Below, piece by piece: positions 23,560 to 36,480 of a stretch of 64,000 nucleotides of DNA. Under the pieces are notes generated by a model. That model was not told the origin of the DNA. It did not search any database and worked only from the letters and a program-made list of their open reading frames with translations. Source of the stretch: Rotaria macrura (taxonomy: Eukaryota > Rotifera > Eurotatoria > Philodinida > Philodinidae). Position 1 is the first letter of the stretch, and the number at the start of each line of letters is the position of its first letter. The position numbers and the translations under genes were made by a program. The stretch covers positions 24,086 through 88,085 of the forward strand of contig OENT01000654.1 in assembly GCA_900239685.1 (NCBI GenBank), written 5' to 3'.

Positions 23560-25478
23560 TCATGTTGCGATTCGTTTCCGAGCTTCATCGTGGTCTTTAA
23601 TTAATGCTTTGTACTTTTCTGCTTTAATCGCTTTGTCATATTCTTGTTTGAGAAGTTCATCATAGGATTGAAGCTCGATAGTGATTAGTCGTTTATTTAG
23701 ATTGATTTTTAATGGTTTTTCCAATAAACATTCTTTCGTACGATTCGTATCACAGTCAACAATAAAATGATTCTGAGTCTCGTTCGCGTTTAGAATCACA
23801 CTCAACGGAATGAATTCGATTGATAATATTCGATCATATTGCTCGATTTCTTCGTTGTTAGACGAAGCCTTTAAATTGTCGGAAAGAGCATCAAACAAGC
23901 GTTGATGATTTATAATCAATGATGCATCTAACGGCAGAATAGCAACTAAAGCGTTCGGGCGTTTTTCTGGTGGGCCACTGAAATACCAAAGCTTTCGATT
24001 TTGTAAACGTTTTTTTAGCTTTTCATATGTTTCAACATTCATGAGGCCGTTCTCATTTATTTCATCGCGTGGGACATCATAATTAACACCGCCGGGAAAA
24101 TAACTGAAAACAAGAATAATATTCGGTGAGAACGTTTCTTTTCAAAAGCCGATTTTATTGAACCTTATGTCCAATGAATTCGATTTGACATCTTCGAGCA
24201 GCTTGTCTCGCACTAGTTCACTTACTAATGCTGATTTACGCAGTGGGTCCGAATGAGTCACAAGTGTTAAAAAACAATCATTGTATTCACGTGGAATCGT
24301 TGTCAGAAGTTTATCGCCATCAACTTGTTTTATAACGAAACGAATAGGATTTTCAAGTTTAACCAATTCAGCTTGCTTTGCTCGAATTTTATCAGCAAAT
24401 TCTGCGATGAGCTTTTCGACATTGACAACTTGAGCTTTTGTTACAGTTGCAGAATCGAAAACTAAATCGAATGCACAGATAAACAGGAAGAGGTAGAGAG
24501 AGAGAGACGAAGGAAAGAGAAAGGATTCGGACATTGAAGAAGAATTTATTGTTAGATAGAAAAAATAGTTGTTTAAATCCAAGTGGAATATTGGAAATCA
24601 ATACTTACACATTTTTGGTTTATATTCAACGAATTTAGTCTGCAATTCTTGATTGATTTCTTCTGATGTCAGCGTCCGATTAGCTTTTCTCATTCGACGA
24701 AAATATTCCATGAGATGTTCAACATCAGCTTCGGACAAATCTTTGTAAAATGTTTTTGACGGCCTTATCGTGCCCAATATCAATAAACGTCGGGCGTATT
24801 CATTCAGTAAACTGGACCTTGGTTCTGGATTGTCATTATTCTCGTTGCTCATGTGCACGTCCACGTCCGACGACGATGATTGGTTATCATACGCGTTAGT
24901 CATTGGTGTTGGACATGTTTTTATAAAACTGTCATCGTTAACGCGGTTCGCATTGTTTGATATGGATGGTGTCGCTCTTTTCGACTCATTGGAACCCATA
25001 TGATTAAGATAGAATGTCGACGTACGGGCAGCGTCATTCCGTATTGATGTTCGAACTGCTGTGCTACCTTAGAATATTGAGATCATCGATGCGTGTTTTA
25101 AAAAATACTAGACAAATATCGAACGAATATATTTTACAGAAAATTTTACAAGAGAATTCTTTTGCCAGTTTTCAAAGACGATTTTCGAAATGGAGATACG
25201 ATAGAAGACTGTCAATGAACTTCAATCTTACCGTCAGTATTTTTGGTTAAACTCCGTCGACGATCACTTATATTGGGCGACGGGGATTGACTATCATCAT
25301 CGTCCTTTTTCCCCACTGATCGACGTCGTTTAGATTCGATTTGAGACGATTGGTTCAAAGATACGAGGCCAACAGGTAGCGTCGCTGACCCTTCTTGGAT
25401 GCTTGTTAATTGTTGTTGTTGCTGTTTCAATTGAGAATCAACAACGGAGAGTATTCGAGATTGACTCGCTGTTGGCAT
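23560..25478 (-). CDS. Unrecognised four-exon gene, 484 residues
   Basis: Exons 25478-25232, 24974-24609, 24461-24164 and 24103-23560 join with phases 1, 1 and 2. Donors are GTAAGA, GTAAGTATT and a weak GTTCAA; acceptors are AAGAG, TTTAG and TTTCAG. Residues 1-82 are low-complexity with a Gln run, a basic KRRR patch and an Asp/Ser tract, followed by more Ser/Asn/Asp-rich sequence to about residue 120. The middle is charged and helical (YARRLLILGTIRPSKTFYKD, EHLMEYFRRMRK, ADKIRAKQAELVKLEN). The C-terminal half looks globular: after the third junction comes SYFPGGVNYDVPRDEI, then WYFSGPPEKRPNALVAILP, and a helical, Lys/Glu-rich end (EYDKAIKAEKYKALIKDHDE). There is no signal peptide or membrane span. 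I do not recognise a family. The join between exons 1 and 2 is the weakest; exon 2 could instead begin a separate gene at ATG 24999. Confidence 0.72.
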
Positions 25479-27186
25479 GATGGCAGAATTTCAGCACGAG
25501 AAAATTTCACTCAATTGAATAAAATCGAAAAGTCATATTTGTCTGTGGACTCCGTTCGATTGGACCGTTTTTCGTCTTCTAACAAAAGTAAAACGAATGA
25601 TGATTGATGATTGAATGAAATTTGTCTCCATAAGTGATGCAAAATGCAATTTCTATATTATTCATCTAGTTTCCCACTTCAGCATATTCGAAGTGTCTTT
25701 TATTGACACAAAGAAAAACAAAGAAGGCAAACGATTTGAGAAGAACGAAAGATGAATAGGATTGTTCAGTAACATTCATTGATATGAGCACTCAACGAGC
25801 TGTTCTCCCGTTTGCAATTATTAACAAATAACGTTTCAACTCTTTGTTCTCTTTTGTTTCAAAGAATGAACACGATATCGTATTATGACATGTTCGGTGA
25901 CGTCTCGTTTTTAACTCGAATGACTTCGGCTCGTTGAGTAAAACGGATTGAACTCATTTTATCAATAGTCGACTTTCGACTGCCGAGAATAGTCACTTGA
26001 AACTCTATGTCGATTATTCAGTTAATTGAAACGTTCAATGGCATTCAGCATGTGATGATGTTGCTAGTTCGAGATGAACAGCCGACCTTGAAGGAGAGCC
26101 GGACAGGAAGAGACATAGATTGTTGAAAAAGTTTGATTTTAACCGTTGTCTTAAATCTCATCAAGAAACAAAGAAAGAAAGAAAGAGAGAGCGAGAATTC
26201 AAGGTGATTGGACCGTGTTTTATTAGTTGAATAAAACAAGAGAAATGCGATTCTATAAAGATGTCGATGCCAATAATGACAACGACTTTTTTAATTAGTA
26301 AAGAGGACTTTGATTTGTTGAAACATGCCTCGGCTAAGAAACCCATCCGAGCAGAAGAAGAATTCTTCAATGATCATTGTTAAATCATCGTTTTGTCTTT
26401 CAACAATTGGAATCAATATTGATTTCTTGACGCGCCAATAGCTCGCCTGATTATTGACGTGAGTCGTTTCTCGAATGTCACTCTCGAGCTTGGCGTATCG
26501 ATCATTTGTATTAATGAGCTACTATCGTTTAATTTTAAAATGAATCGAAATCATCTCACAAGAGCGGTTATTAGTCGAGTTTTAACCAGCCGACAACAAA
26601 CATATATAGATTGTCTTTCAGATTCCGAATCCTGATTATCTCAATGGCCAAGCGAAACGGGGAAATATTTCTCTTTACTTTTGAAAAATCTCCCCGAAAC
26701 ATGTTTCTACGCCTATTAAATAACCTCGTGCTCGTTTTGCAACATCGCCACGAAATTAAATTCGACTGATCGTAAAGGAATTCTATTAACTTACTGTTTG
26801 CTTTTCTTGTAAGGTCTCAATTAATAAAAATAATATCTCAATAGAAATATCGATCGAATGTGTACAAAATGCAAATTAGAAAGAATGAAAACGAGAGAGC
26901 AGCAAAAAACGAAATGAAGAAAATGCAAAATAAATTTCGCGTAAGAAACAACGCGCACAAAGAGAATGTCAACAAACGAAACGATTTTATTGCCGGCAGA
27001 GTGCAGCATTTCGGAAGAGAATATGAAATTAACTTAGCAATGTTATTGTTAATATTCAAAAGAGAACACACACAACTCAAGTGTCGCACTGAGTAGCATG
27101 TTAACGGCATACGGACGATAGACATCACTTTCTCCACACATTACAATAAGCATAAGAAAAGAAACTCGAAATCAACGACAACGGCA
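25479..27186. other. No supportable gene
   Basis: The interval between divergently transcribed genes (minus from 25478, plus from 27187) probably holds both promoters. I see no definite TATA or initiator motif. A short AAAG/AG purine tract lies near 26168-26192. Confidence 0.4.
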
Positions 27187-27984
27187 ATGACCAAGACAAT
27201 GACGACGGCTAGCGCCGACGTTGATATGAGATTATACTTCCGTAAAAAGCACACGCCTCCTCCCAGCGTTCTCCTGTTAACTCACAACAGTGGCGAATAT
27301 GAAGATCATTCTTGCTGTCCGACGATTGGCATTCGCTCTCATCAAACAAAAATAAAACGTCACAAAACCGATAGGATCCTCTCGCATCTCAACAGTACTC
27401 AGCTGGATGATCAATCGACTCCGCCAATGAGTTGGCAACGACACTCAAATAAAATCACAAATTTAACACCTGCACCCGACGTTGCATATCGATATACCTA
27501 CCTAGAAGAAAACAAACAAGCGAAAGCCAATGCTAATTATCTTCATAATAACTCCCGTTGTCAATCGCCCCCTAGTCAATATTCAGCTGGAACGAGATTC
27601 AAAGAGCAGTACGTCTCGTCGGAATCATTAAAGGAGAAAAATTCCTCTCCGAGATCGTCAAATATCTATTCGTTTCTCCACGCTTCAATTCGAGACATTG
27701 AACGACGTCGCTCTCTTAAACGACAAAATATAATATCGCGCGTGCAGAGACCCCAAAATGAAGATTCGATTTTGCGACGTGTTTTAGCCGAGAAAAAATC
27801 TTCAACTAGACCGACGATGTCAAGAACCAGCTCGACGAAAACGACAAGAACAACGCCAAATTTATTCAACAGTGACTTAAGAAGTCCACAAAGTTTTCTT
27901 AACTATATAAATTATTCTCGTTCACTCATTTCCTCAATATCCAGTCGAACACATCAGCAAGAACAGATCTCTTCCTTCATTTAA
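27187..27984 (+). CDS. Basic Ser/Arg-rich protein of unknown function, intronless
   Basis: A single uninterrupted frame of 265 codons ends 15 bases before a perfect AATAAA, which supports a real 3' end. The protein is hydrophilic and strongly basic, rich in Ser, Arg, Thr, Asn and Gln, with no membrane span. Segments such as HASIRDIERRRSLKRQN, RRVLAEKKSSTRP and SRTSSTKTTRTTPN suggest a disordered, phosphorylatable protein. The chosen ATG is the first in frame; the next (MTTASADVD, residue 5) is as plausible. I do not recognise a family. This is by far the longest stop-free frame outside the recognised genes, which argues against chance. Confidence 0.6.
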   Translation: MTKTMTTASADVDMRLYFRKKHTPPPSVLLLTHNSGEYEDHSCCPTIGIRSHQTKIKRHKTDRILSHLNSTQLDDQSTPPMSWQRHSNKITNLTPAPDVAYRYTYLEENKQAKANANYLHNNSRCQSPPSQYSAGTRFKEQYVSSESLKEKNSSPRSSNIYSFLHASIRDIERRRSLKRQNIISRVQRPQNEDSILRRVLAEKKSSTRPTMSRTSSTKTTRTTPNLFNSDLRSPQSFLNYINYSRSLISSISSRTHQQEQISSFI

Positions 27985-27999
27985 CCGTCTCCCTCGTTC

Positions 28000-28005
28000 A
28001 ATAAA
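28000..28005 (+). terminator. Polyadenylation signal
   Basis: AATAAA just downstream of the TAA at 27982-27984. Confidence 0.6.
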
Positions 28006-31000
28006 CAACTCTCAGCAACGTTACTCGGCTCATTTCCATTCGATTATCAGCTCGAATCCACGAGAAGCGAGGAGAGAGAACGAACGACAAACAAAGAGAA
28101 ACCATTGAGAGAAACGCTAGGAGAGAGATGCCATGGAATAAATTATACTTTCTAATTCAAAGTTATTTTCGGGATTGTTTTACGTTGAATGTAATTGGAC
28201 ATGTCCAAGAATAGATTTTCGATGTGTTTAGCTCCAAAGTTTGTCTGTTTTCGATCGTCTGAACAATCATCGATCCCAGATAAATGATCGCTTTTAGTCT
28301 AAATTTTAACTCTTTCCTCATTGAGTTGCCATCGTCGACAACCAACAAGCTCCGTCCCTAACCTATCGTGAAATTCTAGTTAAGTCTCAGTCTGATTCAA
28401 TCTCGTTGATTATGGAACAACGTTCGTTCAACGAACAAATATCCATGTTGAAATAGATACGCGTGCTAATTAACTTAGCGATTTATTCTCATCGATTTCC
28501 TTTTGTTCGAGTTAACACGACCAATGAAACGAATCCTTTTTTCAATCTCGTTCCTGCTCCTACCTTCGGAGTCATTGTATTAGACGCATTTAGTTTTCTT
28601 TAGTTCACTATTCTATTTAACTAAGAGACGTGCTCACGTCTGCGTAAACGTCATTTTCATAAGTTGATGATCTACAAATATTTAAAAATGAATGTCCTTG
28701 CGTCGTAAACGACGGCACGAGAGAGAACATGAACACATTCTGTTGATTGAAAAACAGTTCTGGTCAACTATGATACACTCGAACAATACAATAAAAGTTT
28801 ACCGGGAAAACAATAAATCATTAAGATTGAGAGTAACGGGCAACAGCATCGAATGACGATCATGAATAAATACCCGAAAAGAAATTGTTCAAATGCAACA
28901 CCGTGATATTCAGTACTACTGCTGTTAGTAATTATAGTGCGATGTTCGCAACGGGCAGCGCTCATTTGTGAATATGAAAAAACTGCGCTAAACTATACTC
29001 AATTATTTTTAATTTTCGAAAATTTTGAAGCCAACAGTTTTAGTTAATTTGCTTTTGAACTGTCAGATTTGACGGTTAGGTTTTACGGATTTCATGATTC
29101 AGAGCAGACTAAAAATATATCGTTTATAAAAATTCAATAAAAGCCTAGTCCTTTAGAGGATCCCGTAATTTGAAGAGAACATCTGATTGCTGTCCAATGA
29201 CGATTTTCTTATGGGTGTCACTGGAGAGAAATTCTACGAGTTAAAATTCTTACAAAGCCGCGCACGATATTCAAGGACAGTTTGCATGTAGATGTGCGTC
29301 TGCATGTGTTGATCCTCTTTTGTTTCACAAGCACACCAACAACCTGAAAAAGTCTCTTATATATTTGGCGTTACTGAGCATTATCAAGCTTGCAATCACG
29401 CTAATATACCAGAGTGATTGCTCCGTCAATGACTACTAAAGCGCACACTAACTTTCCTTCCGAAAGTCTAAAATCTTTAGTCCGACGAAGAAAAATGGTT
29501 TTCCTGGACTAGAAAAGTTTTGCTTGAAATTTCGAGGAATGAAGCGAAGTTTTGGATTCTGCGACCCCGATTCTGTTGAATGAACCGCTTTAGATAAGCC
29601 GTAGAATTTCTACTGATGAATTTTTAATCTGCCACTGACAAAGAAGCTTTTCTTTCTCATATGACCCTCCCTTCAGCCGAGGAAATTTACACAATTGATT
29701 TAGAAAACAAGAGTTTTATTTAACACTGTCTTTAAACAAACAGTCAACCGTAAGTGCAACGGCATTGAATGATCTTTTACTCTCGATAAATGAAAATCAA
29801 AGCAAATAAAATGATTCGAACAATGTTCATTCATCCTCTGTTTGTTATAGGCAAACTTTTAAGATCGATAGATTAGAAAAAAAAAGGCAGTATTTTATAT
29901 TTGAAATGGACGTAGCAACCATCCATCTATTTCCGACTTGTGTGCAACCGATGAGAAAATAAGATCTATAAACGAACCGTGAGCCCTGTTGAGCTTCTCA
30001 CTAACTGTGAAGATCTAAGTAGGCAAACAACAGATCTTGATGTTGTAAGATATGGGCCAATCTACTTTCCACAGAGAACTAGTCGACGTGTTGAAAAAGG
30101 CGAGGAATTTCATGAGAAAAAGTTTTTAAGTTTTGATTTGTAAATGACATTCTCGAAGCATGTATAGAGGTGATTTAATATTGAATGAGTTGGTGAATAC
30201 AAATGGTTATGTTAACTTCGACCCTATGAAATCGACGTCGAAAACATCGTCTATGCGATTATAGATTTCACTATTAGTCACGACAGAACACGGCGGAATC
30301 GTGAGCTCGTCAATGAAGGGACATCAGACCATTCTTCAATCATACTTTCTTCCCTCATTTACTCGATCTGATCAAATGCTTTTCGTTAAGCAAAAATGAA
30401 TTTTCTCTCTCTTATTCTGTCATTTGCCGCATATTTACATAATGGCAGCAAAATGTGTATACGATAGATAGATAGCCAATACTGGTACACCACTTTAGGC
30501 GTTGAACAAACGGAAGTTAAAATACAAAAAAGAAAATTGAAAAAAAATGCAAGGACAAGAGGACAAAACACAAACATAAACACAAAAAGGACTAAGACGA
30601 TGACAAGGACTGTTACATATATATACAAGACAAGACAAAGACATAAGACAACACACTACATATAAATAAGTAACAAGCCAGAGTAACTTGGAATCATAGA
30701 TTAGAAAGGCGTGTCTCTAGAAGAATAGATTGTCGCGACGAGCATCAGTCTGTCACCTCCGAACTACAAGCGGATCCGGTTTCGGTGACAGTCATCATAA
30801 AATAAAACAATCTAAACTCAACACGACCTGACATTCCACGATCCGAAAAGTGATACCCTGGTTGTAGTAACAAGTTTGGTTTGTTCATTTTCGTTAGTCA
30901 GATATGGTTTAACGTCCTACGCTCGGGTGACTAGCCCAAAAATAAGATATAGTTGCTCCTGGACCCGTGGGAACGCCCTCCCAGCACTGCAATCAACACT

Positions 31001-34000
31001 AGGCCCCCTGGGAGTACGTAAATACTCCCCAGTAGGGTGAACTGTGTATAAGATAAGATGAGCGAGACAGTATTTTCCTTTCTATTCTCCATGTTTTTCT
31101 CAGCTATGCATCATTCGAACTAGTGCGTATTTACCAGTCGCGCAGTACAGAACTGTATGTCACGAGTTTCCAATCAGTCTAGAGATATGCAAGTTAATCA
31201 GAAGAGAAGAAAATATACAATAGCTCGTTTCTTCACCGTTTTAAAGATTATATTAGCACAAAAAGTAAAGATCAAAAGACGACGGTGAAGTTCGAACAAC
31301 TTAAAAGAGGGAAACAAGTAAAACTTTTCCTGAATGGTCAAAATGACGGCATTCTTCTCACTTCTATTTTCATCCCATGTGATGCAAACCGTCGCAGAAG
31401 TGCTGGCTAACTTCGGTGTATTTTCTCGACCGGGCCAGATACCCAGAATAGATCAAGCAACAAGCGAAAAGATATATTTCTCCTTGGGTACCAATGAATT
31501 GTTACGTTTTTAACAATGGTAGCGACGAGAGAGTATTAGGGTTAATCGACGACTGACAAATCGATATTAGCCAGTGGTTTTCAAATGGTTTCTATCACAT
31601 AATATTTGTGTTCGGCAACATTCGAAAAATGAACAGTACTTGCAAAAATTACGAGAGAAAGGCAAATAATCTTTGATAAGTTGGAAATTTTCTTTGAGCA
31701 TCATGTTTCACATTCAAAAGCTGCTTGTTCAAATGAAGCGCACAAAAGTATCTGAGAGAGGAGGCAGAGCGTTGCCTAATGACTGAAGGTATCACTCTAA
31801 AGAATCACAAACCTCCAAGTTTATATGAATTAGTAAAAGCTTTCATCCAACAGATCTACATGAGAACATCGGCTAATCTTTTAAAAGTTACTTTCAAATC
31901 GAGTACGTTGATATTTTCAAAGTTGGTTTCAATCATGAAAGTGAACATAGAAATGTAAACTTTGTTTTGAGAAGACGGTTTTTATCCGAAACAAAATAAA
32001 CAACGTCCAATGTCTCGTGTACACGATGGAGGAAAACGGCACGCACGTTGTTTGAGCTGCCTAATCTCAACTAAGTGCGCACAAGAACGTTTATTACAGA
32101 TGAACATGATGCTTCAACAAATGGTAGACCTTGCAATTCGTTTAACACTATTTTCACCATAATCTAAACATGGCTTTGAATTTGGATCTGCAATTCAGCT
32201 TCATTCGACACCCAAGGCTACTAAAAAGAATTGTGACTTGTTTTGCAGATGCATGGCTTACAGCAGCTACACACAGTTGAGCTGCACTATGAATACTTCG
32301 GGATGTTCTTTCGCAATTCGAAAGATTATCTTATGGAGTCCTTAAGTGTCAAATGTTGTCGAGCTAGAAATACTATGGTAACTAATAAGTTGACGATATG
32401 AACCGTCGCAAGGCAGAACAACGACTATTCATCATAACGACTCAATATGGGAGTCGGTGAAAATGCTTTGATATTTAACCGAAATGATTTGCTCATTTCT
32501 CATTCAACTTATTTGCCGATGATGTTGCAGCGCTAATAAAAGGATATGTAGGAAAAACTATCTCGGCATAGGAGAAAAAGATAAATCTAGTTTTGATATT
32601 ATTAGACAAACTTTCGAAAGATTTTCTATCAATTGAGAATGGCAAAAAAGAACAAAAATAATATTAGTACACTATGCAATTTCTGTAACACAGCAAAATG
32701 TTTCCCTTCATTAAGAAAAGAGTAGAACTTCCAGGTTGAACTGACTCTATCGGATCTGGCAGCCCGCAATTTTCGATAGAACTCAGCCGGATTCTTCTGT
32801 GAGAACAACGAGGTTCTATGTTGTCGAGAATTCCTTCTCTTGAGAGACTATTGAGCGACTTTGGAAAGCCTCGTGCGACCTCATTTTTTGAATGCTTAGT
32901 TACAATAGGGCATCGTACGAATTCAGATGTTTCTTTCTTCCTCACGCGTCGAAAAATATCAAACAGGCGACTTCTAAAGCAAGTACTGTGATGTAAAATG
33001 TTTCGTAAGATAACGTAAACATACTGAGTCTTGAAAGCCCATCCGAGGTTGAACAACCGTCTTGGATCGAATTAGATCCCACGAAAAACGCACCGCGGTT
33101 GTTTTCAGTAACTTGTGAAGTCAACATCACTGACTTAGACAAGTCAGTTGCCTTGCGATAGACGTTAGAGTGAAATTTCGAAGGCCTCAATGGCGACATC
33201 CACTGACACTAGAACTCATCTACCGATCAGATATTGCAGAGAATATTGAAGAACAAGACATCTTAGTCTAGACATCCTTCCACATTGAGTATTACTTTAA
33301 TGCGAATAAGATAACAAATTTATTTAGACATTAGTGAATATGAAGTGAACATTTCCTTTGAAAGTGCGATCTCATGTGTTACCAGTATGGCTTTCTGGGA
33401 GAAAAGTTTTGAGTACAAAATACGCTATTTTGATTTACCACGACTATTGTTCAGTTCACCAAGGTATCTGAGCTGTGGAACTCGACGAAAAATATACCGT
33501 ATTTGAATGCATGTTGGTCACTGCGCAGGAAACGGCTTTTTTCTAAAGCATGGCTAGCCGCGATTCTTCTAAAATGTTTTTCCGTGGACACAGTCACTGT
33601 ATTTAATAGACAACGTGATTGATGAATTAAGAAACAAGTCATTTCTCTTTCATAGTGTAGAGTCAATGTTGAGTTGTGAATAATACCGTGCGAATTTGAA
33701 TGTGAAATCAATCGAAACCCGTAGTTGTCGACTTTCTTAAATTGAACTTCAAAAACGAGGCACTACAAACATTGAATGCAAAATAAAGCGGACAAGTCCC
33801 AATTCCTTTATCTTTTTGATAGAGATATTTTCTGAAAAATTCAAAAATACTTTTCCCGTGAAATTCATTTCCCTCCAAGAAAATAAACTTCCCCAATAGT
33901 GTGACTGCTTTCCCTTTTCTCCAAGCATTTCTCTCGGTACAAGACGACGATGATTATTCAACAGGCACTATCTCTTGCTTGCGTCACGTGATAGCAGCAC

Positions 34001-34843
34001 AATCTTTTGTATAAATGGCAAAGAACGACTCGCCTACCTTGTTAGAATACTAAACTAAGGTTTGATGCGTTACTACGAGCATGTTACAATCACAAGATTT
34101 TATGCCCATCCAATTTTAAATGGCAAATCCTAAGAAATTTGATGAATGCCACGTGTGAGAACGATGATTTTCAATCTATATTTATCGAAATGAGTAGATG
34201 ACAAAAACATCGAGATACATTTCCCATGTGCTGATAGAAGTTTCAAATTTTACAGGTTTATATTCGGCTTGGAAATGGTAAACCAGGACCATAGTCTGCC
34301 ATTCAGTTTAATGTCCATAAGGCAAATGTTGGCTGATGCGACGTTTCTGTTCGTTTCCTATTCTATGCCTGGTGGAATGTCAAAAGAGAATTTATGATTA
34401 AAGACACTCGGGATCGTCACGGAGGTTAATTTAGGAAGACAAACGACGAAGAACTCCGTCCGTTGCTATTCTTCGATCGGTTTCTGCTTATCTGTAGATA
34501 TGAGTCAACTCGATTCAAGTTTGACGATGAAATTACACATGAAATTAGTTGAAGTACGTAAATGCTTCAGGTATTCATAAAGCGATCAACGAATTAACAG
34601 ACCGGAGGGCCGTTCAGATTTGAAAACATTCATCAGATAGACGATCGATATTCAATAGTCCTATTTCGAACGATAATTGTCCATGCGGAATAAAGTATCA
34701 TCGGTTTAGTTTTCGAAATCAGTTCAGAGAAACGGAACGCAACTGTGTGAACAAGTTAAGATGAAAAGTTCCACGCCAATGTCAATGTCAGAGTGGGATT
34801 TAAGAAAAGAAAAGTATTTTCAGAATTGAATGCTGCGTTTTAT
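28006..34843. other. Long stretch without a supportable gene
   Basis: Short frames only. On the minus strand between 33961 and 32664 several overlapping frames of 60-130 codons are open, which might be a decayed mobile element, but I recognise no motif. At 30915-31060 a GC-richer block contains the inverted pair CCTCCCAG / CTGGGAG and may be a short interspersed repeat. No tRNA cloverleaf was recognised. Confidence 0.35.
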
Positions 34844-34849
34844 TTTATT
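34844..34849 (-). terminator. Polyadenylation signal of the GPCR gene
   Basis: AATAAA on the minus strand, about 90 bases after the GPCR stop codon. Confidence 0.5.
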
Positions 34850-34940
34850 CGAAAAGAGTCAGGTGAACAACGAGTTGCTGCTTTTCCCTAAAACTTAATA
34901 TCCAGTGATTTTCGTTTGAAAACTAGAAGGTGATTGTTGT

Positions 34941-36384
34941 TCATAAAGTTATTTCCGTTTTAATCTGACACGACGTTCTCTTATTCGCAGGTGTTCTTGC
35001 AACAGTTGTCGATCTCCGGAATAAAATCGGCCTCTCCGCTGATGTTATCTGCAGCTTATCGCTTAATTTCTTCGACGACAGTCTAGTTGACTCGTTTTGG
35101 TCTTGGTTGCCGCCTCTCGATGTGTTGCTCGATGTTGAAAACGAAGCCGTCGCTTGACGATTGATTAATGCATCTGTTTGCTTGTCCCTAAACTGTTTCT
35201 GACATTTAATCGGAGCAAATTGATACGATTTCGTCGTATGATAGCAGACAGGGTTCGTGCGTAGAACAGGTCGACCTAACTTGGCCGAATTCCTGTGACG
35301 AATAAAACGCGAAATCGATCCGTAAAATATATCTCTATCGAAAAAGAAAGACAAGTTCTCGTCGAATATCAACTTCGCCCTTTGTCGACTCACTTAAAAT
35401 TTCTGAAAGTTTGGTTGTAAATGAAAAATTTACAGCACAAACTTATTTCATAAAGTAAAACAGTTAACTTTCTGGATACGAGAATAATTGTTAAGCCAAT
35501 AGTTCGTTGTTTGGTCGCGTATATCAGATTGAGTCCGATGACGATGCCTAAACAGAAGACGAGATTCGATTATAAACAAGGCAAAGAGGAAAGCAACACG
35601 GCATAGACGATGTGTCATCATGCTCCATCGAACGAGTACCTGTTGGTGTGTGAAATATTAAAAATAATATCGATAGAAGTAAAACGGTTTTAGTCGCTTG
35701 ATTAAACTTAGCTTGACGCGCTTGAGAATAAAGTGGCTGAAACTTTTTTGTCGCTAACTTAATGTTGTAAATAATGATTAAATTCATAATTAGCGTTAAG
35801 CATTCGGGTAGAATGGCCCAGATGAATAAATTGAAATGTCTTATTATAACTAAGCCCTTATAGTTATATCCATCGCAAGCAACGATTGAGAAGACACTTA
35901 CTTGATCGATGCCTTTCAAGTCGAAAAAGCGATAAGCAGATAAGCATAGAACAACTATGATTAACATAAATATCGACACTCTCGCACGCTTATGCGTGTA
36001 CAGCGAGTGGCATTTCAACGGGCGTAGGACACATATTAACCGTTCGAATGTCAACAGAACAACGATCCATGTTGGAAATATCAAGAGGAATTCGGTGAGG
36101 AAACCGTTCAGCCGACACAGTATTGACGAATCATGAAAATAATCGTCGACGAACTCGATCTGTCTCAGTATGGGGATAGTGAAGTTGACGTGTAAGTTGA
36201 GAGTGTCCCCCAAGGCCAACACTGATAAATAAATGTTTTGAGAATTGCGTTTGTTAATTTTGAGAAAGCAATAGAGAGAAAATAGATTGAGGAGAGTTCC
36301 GATGACGATTAACGCCGCCACCGTCGGATAGAATAATCGTTCAATATAGCAATCGATCAGTATCAGACGATAGATAACGATCAT
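34941..36384 (-). CDS. Rhodopsin-family (class A) G-protein-coupled receptor, peptide-receptor-like
   Basis: Exons 36384-35640, 35547-35394 and 35292-34941 join in phases 1 and 2 across introns of 92 and 101 bases, giving 416 residues. Helix landmarks: TM1 LIVIGTLLNLFSL; TM2 LSVLALGDTLNL with the conserved Asp; the Cys before TM3 (SSILCRLNG); the end of TM3 is FERLICVLRPL, so DRY is replaced by ERL; a loop-2 Cys in SIVACDG; TM5 with Pro (WAILPECL); TM6 LLLSILFLIFHTPTG lacks CWxP; TM7 LLYEISLCCKFFIY replaces NPxxY with KFFIY. A Ser/Thr/Arg-rich tail of about 120 residues follows. The frame stays open upstream of the ATG to an acceptor-like AG at 36479-36480 and includes the glycosylation site NIT, so a further 5' exon is likely. 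The FFIY motif resembles FMRFamide-receptor-like orphans of invertebrates; the ligand is unknown. Confidence 0.87.
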
Positions 36385-36480
36385 CAAATCACAATCGGTT
36401 ATGTTTGCAGAAGATATGCCATCGAAGCACCGCGAAGATCTATCGATGACAAATCCCGCCGATTCGCATGAATTCGACCT

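Noticed and set aside
30386..30628. Very hydrophobic 80-codon minus-strand frame
   Set aside because: It comes from an ACA/AAG-rich low-complexity stretch on the plus strand; no start context or neighbours support it.
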